Assembly: GCA_025331125.1 (NCBI GenBank)
Contig: JAOALB010000005.1
Coordinates: 372,001 to 436,000, forward strand
DNA from: Mycogone perniciosa
Lineage: Eukaryota; Ascomycota; Sordariomycetes; Hypocreales; Hypocreaceae
Reading direction: 5' to 3'
DNA: 64,000 nt
Shown here: positions 32,995-44,108 of the stretch, in pieces
Layout: every line of letters starts with the position of its first letter
Position numbering within the stretch: position 1 is the first letter of the stretch
Notes under the pieces: generated by a model
Databases searched by the model: none
Told to the model about the DNA's origin: nothing
The model's input: only the letters and a program-made list of their open reading frames with translations
Position numbers and translations under genes: made by a program

Positions 32995-33657
32995 ATGCCG
33001 CCCATCAGCTACCTCGCCTTCACGGGCCTTCACTTTGCCTGCTTCGCGCTGGCCGTGACTGTCTGTGGCTTGTACGGCGCAGATCTGCATCGGGCAAACC
33101 AGTCTGACCAACATGCGACATCTAAATGGGTAAGCAGGCGTCTTGTTGCTGCTGCTGCTGCTAGCCGCTGGGCGCGTAGCATAAGAGCGCAGCGCAGCAA
33201 TGGGACACCACCTTGAATCAGAGCTGTCATGGTTGACAAGAGAAATTGCGCGCCCAGGTTTACGCCCTCGTCGTTGGCGCTCTATCCGCGGTAACATGCA
33301 TCGTCTACGCCGTGCCCCTCATCCTGCGCAGCGCCGGTCTGTTTGTCGCCGTCTGGGATCTCATTCTGTTTGTCCTGTGGATAGCGCTCTTTGGTGTCTT
33401 CGGCAAGGTACGTCAATGCCCGTGGGACAAAGGATGTCTTGTAAGATCTGATTGTTGATGTATCATATCCATGCGCACAGCTGTACATTCACGCGAACCC
33501 CGACGGCAATGGCGACATACAGCGCATGAAGAGCGCCGTGTGGATTGACTTGGCCAGCGCTCTCCTCTGGCTGATTGCGACGGTTGCGGCTCTTGCGTAC
33601 TGGTGGAAGCATCGTGAGACTCGATCACGGTTTACGGGCCGCGCCCGCCTCTACTAG
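32995..33657 (+). CDS. MARVEL-type four-helix membrane protein
   Basis: Exons 32995-33129, 33258-33407 and 33481-33657, all phase 0, give 153 residues with four membrane helices: about 5-27, 46-67, 74-94 and 112-131. The pattern WVYALVVGALSA, ILFVLWIALFGVFGK, YIH, and AVWIDLASALLWL matches the fungal MARVEL-domain family of small tetraspan proteins that sit in plasma-membrane or eisosome-like domains. The C-terminus is basic and cytosolic (WWKHRETRSRFTGRAR). The start is the ATG at 32995, four codons after an in-frame TTG. Function beyond membrane organisation is not established. Confidence 0.88.
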
Positions 33658-36600
33658 ATGCGGTACTGTGGACGGGACCAATCGAGACCCGATTCGAGTG
33701 TCAGCTGGAACAAACCTTTGCGGAGTAATGGGACCTTGGCAGTCTGCATCCATGGCAGTCTGGGTTCGGGGTCATATGCAGTGTATTGTTTGATGGTGCA
33801 GACGAAGAGACGAGATACCCCCCTTGGGTTGTTGCATTGGAGTCGAAGGGTTCAGGAGCTTGATGATTTGCTGGTTTTGCCCCTTGTTTTCGTGCCTGCA
33901 GCACATGTGAGAAGAGTTGGACTTATGGTTGGACGGACACGATTTCTTTCTTCCCCACGATACCACCCACTCCATTAAGGAGTGTCTAGTAATAATAATA
34001 TGTGATATCATTGGTGTGACAGATACAAGCGTCACGAATGCTGGCGCCGAGATGGGTCGATGCATTCTGACATTTCTGACATCTGGTCAATATCTGCAGT
34101 ATTCGCTGAGAGATGTTTACGTTCAACAATATCGTTAAGTGTGGTAACCAACCGTCTTGGGTCGCGTAATATTATCCCATATTGAGGTTGAGGTTGCACT
34201 GCACCACTAGGTGTGGCTGCCAATGGCCAGTCCATGCGGCACGATGGAATTGGAACGATAATCTCTCTCCCCTCTTTTGCTGTCCTTTGGCCATGCTAAT
34301 CGATCCGGTAAGTTCGGGTTTATTCAGAGAAAAAACAGCAATTGTCTGCAGCAGTGTGACGTAAGAATCAGTCCGTCGACTCCGTATAAGCCGCCAGGCT
34401 AATAAAGAGAGAGAAAAATAGAAGAAGAAAAACATTCGACTCGCGAAATGCGGCTCCGCTTGAGTGCTCCATACGAGTAGGAGGTGAGAGAATAACTGAG
34501 CAAAAGCACCAGCCCAATTGCGAGCACAACGGGGGGCTGTCTAATGACAAGACGTTGTTGGTGAGCAATCACGTCGTGCATTGAATATTGTTGAGCTCGT
34601 GCAACCCTAGGCCGCAGAAAGTCAAGCCAATAGCCACCAAAATCTGACAAAATTATGCAGGAATCTTTGCGATGATCTGATGGGCAAAGTACCCCGTTCA
34701 TATGTATCTATGTAAGTAGTGACAATTATCCCAAGAAGGTCGGTCTGGGCTCCCGCTGTTTCTTCGCATGATTAGTAGAGGATGCAACCAACTCCGCAAG
34801 AAGCCTGGCTTGGACCCTTGGCATAGCTATGGGATATGGCACCTACGAAGTACACACAGAACAGATGAGCGGACGGCTTTTCATCTGTTCTTTGCAGCCT
34901 GCCGATCACACAGAGTAACGAAGCGGAGAAACGGTTCTTACTGACGTATATGTACATGTTCGTCTCAAATGCCTTGAGAGTAAGAGACGGGGCGATGGCG
35001 TCTTGTCACAGACCGGTCGTCATGGGGCGTGCCCACCGCCGATCAATGAAAACACCCCAAATGAGTGCTGCAAGGTTCCTCCAGTATGTAACATGAAGCA
35101 GCAAAAGAGTGAGCGCGAGAGCGAGAGCGAGGGGGAGACAGGGAGACAGGGGCGGAAGCGTGCAGAAATAGGCTGTCTTGGCAGCAGAAGAGGATGGACC
35201 AGCAGACAATGTCTACTTGCGATAGGGGTACTTCTACTCTGTCGGAGTGGAATTATGCAGCAGTAATCATGCGTGTTGCCACCGCCATCAACCATCCGTA
35301 TTCATCTGGTGGGAGTCGAGTGGAGACGCGGGAATAAGCACAGCAGATGGTCGAAAGGTCTGTCATGAGAGACGGTGTTTGGGGGTGTCTATCAATATGA
35401 CCCAACGGATGACTTGCAGAAGAACGGGAGGAAACAATGGGGACACTGGACGCCCATGTGCTCATGCCTGGACAGATGCATCGATGGGCCGTTTCAAGCA
35501 GTCCAGAGCGCGGAGATGCTGCCGAAGGAAATGAAGACACCACTTGGCGATAGATGAAGAGATGCACACACAGCACACTCTGTAATACTCTGTAGAACGA
35601 ACGAGTTTTCCCTTGCTGCCCGCACAACCACCGCGGTATGTATGTATGTATGTATGTATGTATGTATGTATGTATGTATGTATCCATCCATCCATTCAGA
35701 GCAAAGGTATTTATGCTCACTTATCCCGGTGTCTGTCTGCCTGTTGGCGAGTGAGACAAGCAACAAGCGACGATGTTGTGCGACACACAGCCCATTCGTA
35801 AGAGCCAGCACCCGATCAATCAGGTGGTCTATTTGTTTGTTTGTTTGTTTGTTTGTTCGCTTGTCGTGGGGTTACCTTTGCCGTCCAGCATCTGTCATTT
35901 TACTGTAGATCGATCAGATGCTGCCTGTCTGTCTGTTGATGGGTACCCCGTCGATACATACATACAAAGTCGGGAGTGCAGTTTTTATGCAGGTCGGTAT
36001 GGTGATGTCCATGTCGTCCATTGGCCGGTCAGTCCATGAAACGAGCAAGAATTACTCCGTCAGAGGGCTGCAGAAGCGGCGATCTCTTCGTGGTGGTGGA
36101 ACTGAATGCCCTCAACCCAAGGCCGGGCCAAGCAATAGCAGCAAGGGCAGACCTAGAATGGTGTTGTTTAATGCCCCGCCAAACGCTACAAGCGCCCGCG
36201 CAAATGTAACTGTTGCACCACCTTTTGGTTCCCTTCCCTGCAGTAACTGTATGTAGATAGATACTTTGCATACATACATACATTGACTGGACTCTTCTGT
36301 TTTAGCAGCTGGGCTCAGCTTCCAGGCTGTGTTACGGTTCCATGCGCTGCTCTTCCTCCCGCTGAGATCTTCTTTCCATCGCCCCGGACTGATTAACTCC
36401 TTAGCTCCTCAGCCTCTTAACCCTCCTTTTTCCCCTTTCCTTTTAGGCTTTCCCACAGCCCAGACTCTTTTCATCAAGCGTCCTCCTTCTTCTGCCTGAC
36501 GGAGACCTACATGCAGCGACAAAGCAAACAACGCTGAAGATTCAGATCGCGGCAAATACTAATACTACTACGACTACTACATAAAACAAACCCATTGACC

Positions 36601-36744
36601 GGTCCTTGGCATGTCTCGCCCATTGCGCCCGGCCGTCTCCGTTGCGTGAAGCGCCCCCGTGTCTCCGTGTCTCCCGAGTTCAACGGAGCTTCAGAACTAA
36701 TAGAACCGCACCAACCCCGAAGAAGCCGCTGGGAAAAGCCAAAA
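33658..36744. other. 3-kb intergenic region rich in microsatellites
   Basis: No gene can be supported on either strand; open frames such as those over 35.2-36.0 kb are microsatellite translations (MYVCMYVC, HTYIHTYI). It holds about 12 copies of GTAT (35636-35682) followed by ATCC repeats, a GTTT run (35831-35855), a CATA run near 36270, and purine-rich GAGCGA/GGGAGACA tracts at 35107-35150. The last 400 bases, with CT-rich tracts, form a plausible long leader for the next gene. Confidence 0.55.
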
Positions 36745-38337
36745 ATGGCCTTGTTCTCGCGCTCGTTCAAGAGCCCCAACTATCTGATGCCGTTCCGTCA
36801 CCCCGGCATGCCCGGCCGCTCGCTGTCCAACTCCTCGGAACTGTCCCTGACGTCCAACGCCAGCGGGCGCTCTGACGATGTTGGTGATGTTGTTGCGAGC
36901 TCGCGGCCTGCAACGCCATCACAACAACCCTTTTCCATGGCAGAGGAACCAGCACCAGCAGCCAAGAGTATGTGTTCTTTTTTTCTTCTCCTTTTCTTTC
37001 TTTCTTTTTCCTTCTTTGTTTCTAGTTCCCTGTTAGCGATTCAATGTCCTCCCGGCACTTTTTTTCCCTCTCCATTTCAGCGGACCCTGAACGGACAGCA
37101 CAGTCTCGCTTGCGCGGCCAAGACCCATTATCCATGTCATAATCGTCCTTCAAACCCCACAAGCAAAAGCCACCAAAATCCACCCATCGCGGGGTCCTAG
37201 AAGCCTCCTCCTCCAAGCCTTTCTGGGCCTTCTAGGTCCCTTTATTCTACGAGTACTCCGTACACAATGAGGCGCTTTGATTAGTGTCCACCGACTCTCT
37301 CGGTCGCCGGCGCCGTTGTGACGCCACAGCTCCATCCGGATACCCCAGAGTGCCACCGCCCCTTTTATTCTCGGCCTTTTCCTCATTCATTTATTATTCA
37401 TTCATTAATTCATTCATTCATACCTTTTTCACATGAACAATCCGTTTGTGTACTCAAATTTGTTACAGATAAAGAGATTACCGGCCCCAACGTCTCTGCC
37501 GTAAACCCCCACCGATTCAACACCAGCCGACCCATTGCCATCGAACTCCCAAAGATTAGCAAGATCAATTCGGCGCCTGTGTACACTCCTCCAGAGCCTC
37601 TCTCTGCACGTGGTGATTTGCCTGGGTAAGTAAATAATACAGCCATCCCGCTGCCTTGCGGCTAACTTTCCATATGAAGCGGCTACTTTCCCATGCATGA
37701 AGATCCCAAAACACGTGTCCATCGCCCTCATCCTTTTCACCACAGAACCACAGACACGGACACAGACGCCATGAATGCCGACCACAAGACGTCGCCTCTT
37801 CCAGTAGGGTCTTTCATGGCTCAAGGGCCCAACATGCCGGTTGCCTCCTACATTCCCCCCGGATTTCACGACAGCCCAGTGCCCATGGGCAAGTACTATC
37901 CTTCAAACTACGAACGACGGCAAAGCCAAAAGCCTCTGACTTCGACTCCCGGAAGCCCGACATCATCTATCAAGTCGGACACACAGGCGTCCAGGGACAG
38001 GCTAGGCCCGTCCACTACGACATCCGAAGACGAAACGCGACGCAAGATGCAGCAGTACCAGCGCGACATGATCATGCAGGCTGCCCTGGCGCTTGGAAAC
38101 TCCGCCACAAATGCATCTCAATTAGCTGCTGGGGTCAGCCTTAACGGTGTTGAAATCCAACTTGCGAGCGCAGCATCACACAAGCCCAAGTCCCCGAGAC
38201 TTATGCCTCTGGGGAGCCCGGGCCCAGTCACCCCCATGGAGCTTGAATCTTCTGGTGGCAGCTATCTTGACAAGGGGAATGGCCCGGACCGCCGGTCCCT
38301 GGCCCCTCCAGTTGCTAACTACATGACGTCAACATGA
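36745..38337 (+). CDS. Conserved disordered protein of unknown function
   Basis: Exons 36745-36967, 37469-37625 and 37680-38337 join in frame to 345 residues. The first intron would be 501 nt, long for this genome, so a missed small exon is possible. The protein is Pro/Ser-rich and mostly disordered: SRSFKSPNYLMPFRHPGMPGR at the N-terminus, an Arg/His-rich GYFPMHEDPKTRVHRPHPF box, repeated short motifs of the form LPVGSFMAQGPN/PVPMGKYYP, and one predicted helix (DETRRKMQQYQRDMIMQAAL) near the C-terminus. I do not recognise a named family. Many SP and TP sites suggest phosphorylation. Confidence 0.65.
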
Positions 38338-39353
38338 ATGCCGACACGAGCAAACCCTCCAACTTGGCACACTTCTTGAACGATTGTGGACCCTCCCACA
38401 TTTATTCTTTTTTTTTGGGAGTAATCAATTCATGATTGCTCGAGCATTGGCTGGCGTTTGGACCATTTGCATTTCCACCCATGACTCGATTTTTCTCTTT
38501 TTTTTATCTGGTCAGGCTTCGGAACAGAATGAAGCAGGGAGCATAGGGGCGGGAAAGCCACACCCATTTGACGATACCCTTATTAGATATCGCTACTAGG
38601 AGACCATGCACAATACTATAGCGTGGCTTTCCATGAGCACATGCATGTCCATTGATGATGTACCTCCTATCTAAGTGATTGTACTTGGTAGACCCTGATC
38701 TTCTGCCGAATGGCAAATTGGATATTAAGTCACCCTCCCTTCTTATCTCCCAAGGCGGTGTGACGGTATGATCGCCCTGGCGTGCGTGAAGGGGTGTTCG
38801 GATCTCGAAATGCCCGCTAGACTTTAAAGAAATGCTGAAGATCTCAGCCTAGTCGTTGAGACGGTGGTAACCTTATTAATGGCCATTGCCAAATGAGGTA
38901 GTAATGATGACATACGAGTATGTGTGCCCGATGTTGCGACGGGTGGGCGCGGAGGTTTTTACTCGTATGCTCAGCCACATCACTCCCTTGCGTCATTCCG
39001 TTAGACCTTTTTTAACTTTGTTGATTACATTGCAATTAGTAGTACGAAGCACTACTACTCGTAGTGCTAATTGAATGAATGGGCTTGTTTTGGTATTATC
39101 CGAAAATTGCCACTTCTCTAGGGTAGGCTAGGTTGACTTGGCCGATCACAGTCTGGGCGCTAGGGTTGTCAATGGGAAGTGGTGCACGTGACCTGGCGTC
39201 GCGTTCACGCCCCAAGCTGCATCCCCTCGTCGCGTCTCACGGTGAATCGTGAAATGACAAGACATCCCGACTGATGCCCAACACCCTCTTGCTGGCCCGA
39301 TTCTACCCCTATATACACTTCCTCTACACGGTTCCTATGTCGCAAACCAACGT
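38338..39353. other. Intergenic region
   Basis: About 1 kb holding the 3' region of the disordered protein and the promoter of the DUF2439 gene. No gene is seen. An imperfect inverted repeat, GTAGTACGAAGCACTACTAC, sits at about 39040-39059. Confidence 0.5.
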
Positions 39354-42194
39354 ATGTCCCACGCCATAAGTCGCGCGACTCTGTCGCGCAGTACCAATGA
39401 CACCGCAGCTCCGCCCGCCTCTGCTACTGTCCGCGACTTCATATGCCTCTTCACGCACGACCTCCGACGGAAGCAAAAAAGATGGCAGGACGGAAAACTG
39501 AAGTTCCACACCTTCAACAAGCGCTACATGGTATACGATGACCGCGGAAACTTCATCGGCGATGGCCACTGGCAGGCGGACGAAGAGGAATTTGAAGAAG
39601 GAGTGGAGCTGGAATTAGATCGCGGCGCGGCGATTGTCCAGGTTTCCGAGTGCACGGGGTCAAGAGAGCAGGATTTGACCGAGATTCTGGACAAAAGGGC
39701 CAGGGAGGTGGAGAAGCGCCGTGCGGAGGCTGCGGCCCGGACGCCGGTCCAGAGCGGGCGCTCTGTGAGACAGGATGGTACCGCTGGGGGAGTAAGACCG
39801 CAGATGCATCGTCCGCTGAGTGAACTTGTGCCGAATCCGGGACCGATTGGTAGAGCGGCGATATCAGACCGTTCGCCGTTCGAGGCGCGAAGAACTGCGG
39901 AACAGGGTGGTGGCGGTGTTGAGCAAGCTGTGAGAGCGCCTCCGGCGAAGAAGAGAAAGGTGGATGTTTCGCCGCCGAGCAAGATGGGTCATGCGCAGAG
40001 TCTTTTTGGGACTAGGTTGACGCTCACGGCTGGGTCGACGCCGATGCCTACGTTTCGACATCGAGTGTTGTGGGATAAGCCCAATTTTCAATCGGACTTG
40101 CGGGCTGTTCGTTCTCAAGATGATGAGGATAGTGAACAGGATGTTGTCATGGTGGAAAGCTCCCCGCCTCTGGCAGAGTCAAGCAAGCGAACGTCACCTG
40201 CCCCCAGGATCATCAACCAACCAAAGCCGCCCGAAATGAGCAAACAATCCAAGAAGGATGGAAGGACATTGACTACGAAAGGGCCTGGCAAAGAGAAGCA
40301 TATACAACAACCTCCGGATCAGGAGAGCGACGGCGATGATGTTGTGCTGGTGGAAAGCACGCCGCCCCCATCTCCACCACTCGTGAAATCCAGTACATCT
40401 ACTACAAAAGCCGCTACAAGCAGTAAATCCTCATCTATCGATGAGAGCAAAACTACTAGTAAAGATGCGCTTAAAGTTGCTGGCATGACTCATAGTTCGG
40501 ACAAGGAGCCATCATTGAAAGAAAAACAGATGTCCCGAACGATTACACGAGATTCTACGAAAAGCGACAATAGAAGCGCCGACAGGACCAGAGACGAAGA
40601 GTCCGGTAGCGAAGAGGATCAACCAAGGAAAGCAGCCTCACGCAAGAAGAAAGACGAAGCGGTAGATACGAAACGTGACCGCACCTCGACCGCTTCCAAG
40701 CAAAAGGATCGGCCGACGGTAGTACGCAAGGAGGCAACTGAAGACAAAACCGACACTGTCCCACCCAAGAACCCTGAGCCAAGGACAGAGTTGCGCATCA
40801 AACCGAGGAAGAGAAGAGGTCTGCTCATGGTGTTGGAGAAGAATAACCCGGAGCAAATAGAGGAGCAGCCTTCTGTACCACCTGTGTCCGACAAACGCGA
40901 CCACGAGGACGGCCCTGATAGGCCGGTCGGTCCTGTAACGAAGCGCAAGGATAAAGCAAAGAAACGTCTTGGAGTCTCGAGAGAACCCTCAAGAGAACCC
41001 CCAAGAGAACCAACCCCGCCGCCCAAAGTCGAAGCTCCTGTTGAGAAGTCTAGTGACGAGAGCGACATGCCTGTGCGAAGTCGCACACGGCAAAAACAAA
41101 AGGATACCAAGCAGTCGATCAGCGAAGATACTCAAAGCGACTCGCCACCAAAGACCCGTCGTACGAGATCGCGGCGCGCATCTGTGACCATTCTGAGTGA
41201 TCGTGAGCCAGACATCTCAACCAAGGATGTCCGCAAAGGAAGCCGTCGCCAGCCATCAAAACATACTCCCAGTGACGATGAGCCAGATCGCCCAGAAAAC
41301 GAAAACCATCGCCCAAAACGTCGTGCGGCCTTTAAGCCTTTTCTCAGCGATGAGGACTCAGATTCATCGGAAGACGACTCACAAAGCTTTTCGCTGGCAT
41401 CGAGGATCAACCAATCTACAAAGCGAAAGGATGCAAGAGGCAAGCAATCGGCTGAATCTGGTCCACGGATCGCCAAGATGGCGCGCAAGAGTGTCAAATG
41501 CAAGGAGATCTTTGGGTTCACCATCCCGGATGATTCTGTTCCTGCGCCCTTGGCGTCAGCAACAAATTGCCTTGGGGTGAAGCCTGATACGACAGCTTCC
41601 AACGTGGTTCAGAAAGCTCCCGAAGAGCCTGTTGAAGGCACTCGGGGTCCTGCAGCTGGTACAAAGGGTCGTCTTGGGACCAAGTTTAACACGCCAGTTC
41701 CCAGCACGATCGCAAAACTATCCTCGGACACAGTCGAGATCACTCGAGCTACTGCACCTGTTGCAACGGTTCATATTGAGGCAAAACCTGAAGCGTCTAT
41801 TGCAGGGTCATCTTCAGAGAGTGTTGGTACAACAACTGCTTGCAACGCTGATGCTGGGGTCAAATCAAGTGCAGACAGCGCCAGACAAGAAAGCAGTTCC
41901 GCGCCGAAACCGAGAATCGCGAACCCGGCCACACGGGGAAGAAAAGCAGCAAGAAAGGAAGATGCCGCCGGTCAAGTGCCGAAATGCATCGTGCCATTCG
42001 AGCCTGTTGGCAGGCCTGTCGTGAGGGAGCGGCCGAGCAAAGTCACAAGTAACGTCATAAACAACGTTACAAGCAAGCCAGGGAATGGCGCAAACATGCT
42101 GGGGTTCAGTACGGCGAATGGCGGGGCATGGAGCAAACATGCAGAGGATCTGCTTGGGATGACACGGCCTGCGGGGAGGGTTATACGGCGTTGA
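39354..42194 (+). CDS. DUF2439 (Mte1/ZGRF1-type) DNA-repair protein
   Basis: A single-exon gene of 946 residues. The N-terminal 70 residues after a short leader (TVRDFICLFTHDLRRKQKRWQDGKL, FHTFNKRYMVYDDRGNFIGDGHW, then an acidic EEEFEEG..LELDRG..VQV) are the DUF2439 domain. This is the domain of yeast Mte1 and the N-terminus of human ZGRF1, which act with the Mph1/FANCM helicase in recombination and telomere maintenance. The remaining 800 residues are low-complexity, Lys/Arg/Ser/Asp-rich and disordered, with two repeats of the type DVVMVESSPPL and DVVLVESTPPP. The last 30 residues (GAWSKHAEDLLGM) form a conserved-looking terminal helix. An apparent intron just upstream of the ATG was rejected because it breaks the frame. 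Confidence 0.85.
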   Translation: MSHAISRATLSRSTNDTAAPPASATVRDFICLFTHDLRRKQKRWQDGKLKFHTFNKRYMVYDDRGNFIGDGHWQADEEEFEEGVELELDRGAAIVQVSECTGSREQDLTEILDKRAREVEKRRAEAAARTPVQSGRSVRQDGTAGGVRPQMHRPLSELVPNPGPIGRAAISDRSPFEARRTAEQGGGGVEQAVRAPPAKKRKVDVSPPSKMGHAQSLFGTRLTLTAGSTPMPTFRHRVLWDKPNFQSDLRAVRSQDDEDSEQDVVMVESSPPLAESSKRTSPAPRIINQPKPPEMSKQSKKDGRTLTTKGPGKEKHIQQPPDQESDGDDVVLVESTPPPSPPLVKSSTSTTKAATSSKSSSIDESKTTSKDALKVAGMTHSSDKEPSLKEKQMSRTITRDSTKSDNRSADRTRDEESGSEEDQPRKAASRKKKDEAVDTKRDRTSTASKQKDRPTVVRKEATEDKTDTVPPKNPEPRTELRIKPRKRRGLLMVLEKNNPEQIEEQPSVPPVSDKRDHEDGPDRPVGPVTKRKDKAKKRLGVSREPSREPPREPTPPPKVEAPVEKSSDESDMPVRSRTRQKQKDTKQSISEDTQSDSPPKTRRTRSRRASVTILSDREPDISTKDVRKGSRRQPSKHTPSDDEPDRPENENHRPKRRAAFKPFLSDEDSDSSEDDSQSFSLASRINQSTKRKDARGKQSAESGPRIAKMARKSVKCKEIFGFTIPDDSVPAPLASATNCLGVKPDTTASNVVQKAPEEPVEGTRGPAAGTKGRLGTKFNTPVPSTIAKLSSDTVEITRATAPVATVHIEAKPEASIAGSSSESVGTTTACNADAGVKSSADSARQESSSAPKPRIANPATRGRKAARKEDAAGQVPKCIVPFEPVGRPVVRERPSKVTSNVINNVTSKPGNGANMLGFSTANGGAWSKHAEDLLGMTRPAGRVIRR

Positions 42195-43932
42195 GGTTTG
42201 CACGAACAGGAAAATTTGCTGCAAATACTAGTACTTCGTACTTCGTATAGTGCTCCGAACTCCGTATGAGATGCTGGATTCACCCGGCTTTTCGCTATCG
42301 TGCGTTCTCTTACGAGTATGAACCGCAGGCGGGGTATCTAATGCGTTAAGCCTACTACAGCTCGCCGAAATGGCACGAACTCCAGCTGCCCCAGTGGGAC
42401 TCCGCCAAGAGATATGGCAATCCTCCGACACGTCTATGTATGGCCCCATATTCCTGGCTTTTGCAGATGCATAAGACAGGGGCACCGGTACCCGTTGGCA
42501 ACCCGTCGGCAGAACAGATGTGTTGGGTGCTGGCAGCTTTGTGATCTCGACAGGATGCTATTTGTGATAGGTTTGATGGCGACAGGGCTGATTGACAATG
42601 ATTCTCGGCGATTACCCTTTTGGGCGATGCATCGCTTGGGCGGTGCGTTGTGGCTCTAAACTCAGTGTGCTATAGACTCAAGGGCCTGAAAGATCAACCT
42701 TGATACGGGGAAAAAAAAGCTAACGTTGATGGCTGTGTTGACGGGCAGTGGCCGGATGCCGTGCCGACATCTGCTGGAGAGACGGCCCATTTTGAGGCCG
42801 CCGCCACGTCCGCCTGGATAAGGAGAAGAAATATCGGCACGTGTCATCCAACTCTGCAAGTCGACTCAACCAGCGGCATCGAATTGGAGAGAATGGCATT
42901 GGCTTTATCTATTTGATGACGCCTATATCAGTGGATGGATGGATCCTGGACGACGGATCCAAGCCAGCTGGGACCTGAGCCAGTACGGAGTACACATAGC
43001 ATCCGATATTACTACCTAGTACTACTAGTACTCCGTATCTGTTCCAAGTCTGGGGTAAGCTTTTTGATCCTTAAGCATCTATCTATCTATCGCACCTTGG
43101 TAGTACTAGTAGTAGTTAGTACGGAGTACTCCGTACTGCGACGAGTATTACTACCACTAGCAGTAGTAAGCCCGTGGTGGAGTGGAGAGGCTCAATTTTT
43201 CCTGACCTTGTACTCCGTGCTCGTACCTGTACGGCATCTCTACCTGGAGCGCTAACATTTTCTTGGTCTCCCCAAGTTGCGCCATGTGCTGAGACATGGC
43301 GACAGGGGCTTTTTCATCTGGCGGAGTTGAGTCACTCGCATGCAGCCTCAGAGCCCAGACGGCCCATTGACCAATGAGGCTGCGACGTTCTCGCCGAAGG
43401 CCCATCAAATCTGGCGCAAGGGGTGGGGCTCGGAAGCCAATTAGAAGTCTCAGAAGCGAATCCCTGGAGCGAATGGCGGCGTGTCATTGGCTGCCCGAGC
43501 CACGAGGACCGCCTTGCGCTATGCCTGATCGAGCACGCCGAAGGAGTCAGGCTTAGGCCAGCTTTGCCCACTCGCTGCGCCATTCCTGAGGACGTCCAAG
43601 GCCACTGAAATACCGTCATGACTCCCGCCCGGCGCGCCTGAGGACCTCGTTTCTTCCATTTCGCCATCTCTTTGCCTCACGAGTAACTGCAGCTTCAGAT
43701 CAGATCAGATCAGACCAGACCAGACAGTTCAGGTGATACCTCCTCGGAACCGAGGTTTCCCCCCCTGCTCTGGACAGCCTCCAATCCTTTTCCAGCGCGC
43801 CACGATACCCCCCCTCCCCTCTCTGGCGCTGCTGCGACCCCATCATCTCAACTCAGCTCTCAGCTCACAACTCACTCGTTCATATCTCAAATCCCAATCA
43901 TTACAGCTCCTTTGAGCGGACGGTCGCATTGA
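42195..43932. other. Intergenic region with ACTCCGTAC palindromes
   Basis: No gene is supported. The region carries a dense set of the dispersed motif: 42236-42266, 42982-42993, 43028-43037, 43118-43137 (perfect 20-bp palindrome) and 43204-43213. It also has GGAT repeats near 42932, a (TATC) run near 43079 and CAGAT/CAGAC pentamers (43697-43726). The end forms a pyrimidine-rich promoter typical of highly expressed fungal genes. Confidence 0.55.
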
Positions 43933-44037
43933 GTAAGTACCCATCACAAAAGCCGAAAACTGAACCTTGGGAGGGTCGTAGGCTTACACTCCAATGGCTG
44001 CCGTAATCTCGTCGAGCTCTTTCATCTGTGCAAACAG
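43933..44037 (+). promoter_or_regulatory. Candidate intron in the 5' leader of the half-zinc-cluster gene
   Basis: GTAAGT at 43933 and CAAACAG ending at 44037 bracket a 105-nt candidate intron 71 nt before the start codon. The segment contains an upstream ATG at 43994, which splicing would remove, so retention could lower translation. This is inference from splice-site match only. Confidence 0.4.
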
Positions 44038-44108
44038 ACGACGACCTCCACCACGACCACCCTGAAGAAACCACCATCTCTTAGTTTTACTCGATACCCC
44101 CAAACGCA

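Noticed and set aside
35613..35908. Overlapping frames coding MYVCMYVC or HTYIHTYI
   Set aside because: They are translations of the GTAT tetranucleotide repeat.
36595..37200. A 201-codon frame beginning upstream of the disordered protein and continuing into its first intron
   Set aside because: Its tail (FFLLLFFLSFSFFVSS) is a translation of pyrimidine-rich intron sequence, and splicing at 36968 to 37469 gives a better product.
39333..39395. An upstream ATG plus intron (ATG TCG CAA ACC AAC then GTATGT..GCAG) for the DUF2439 gene
   Set aside because: Splicing there puts the downstream exon in a frame with an immediate stop; the ATG at 39354 opens the full frame without an intron.
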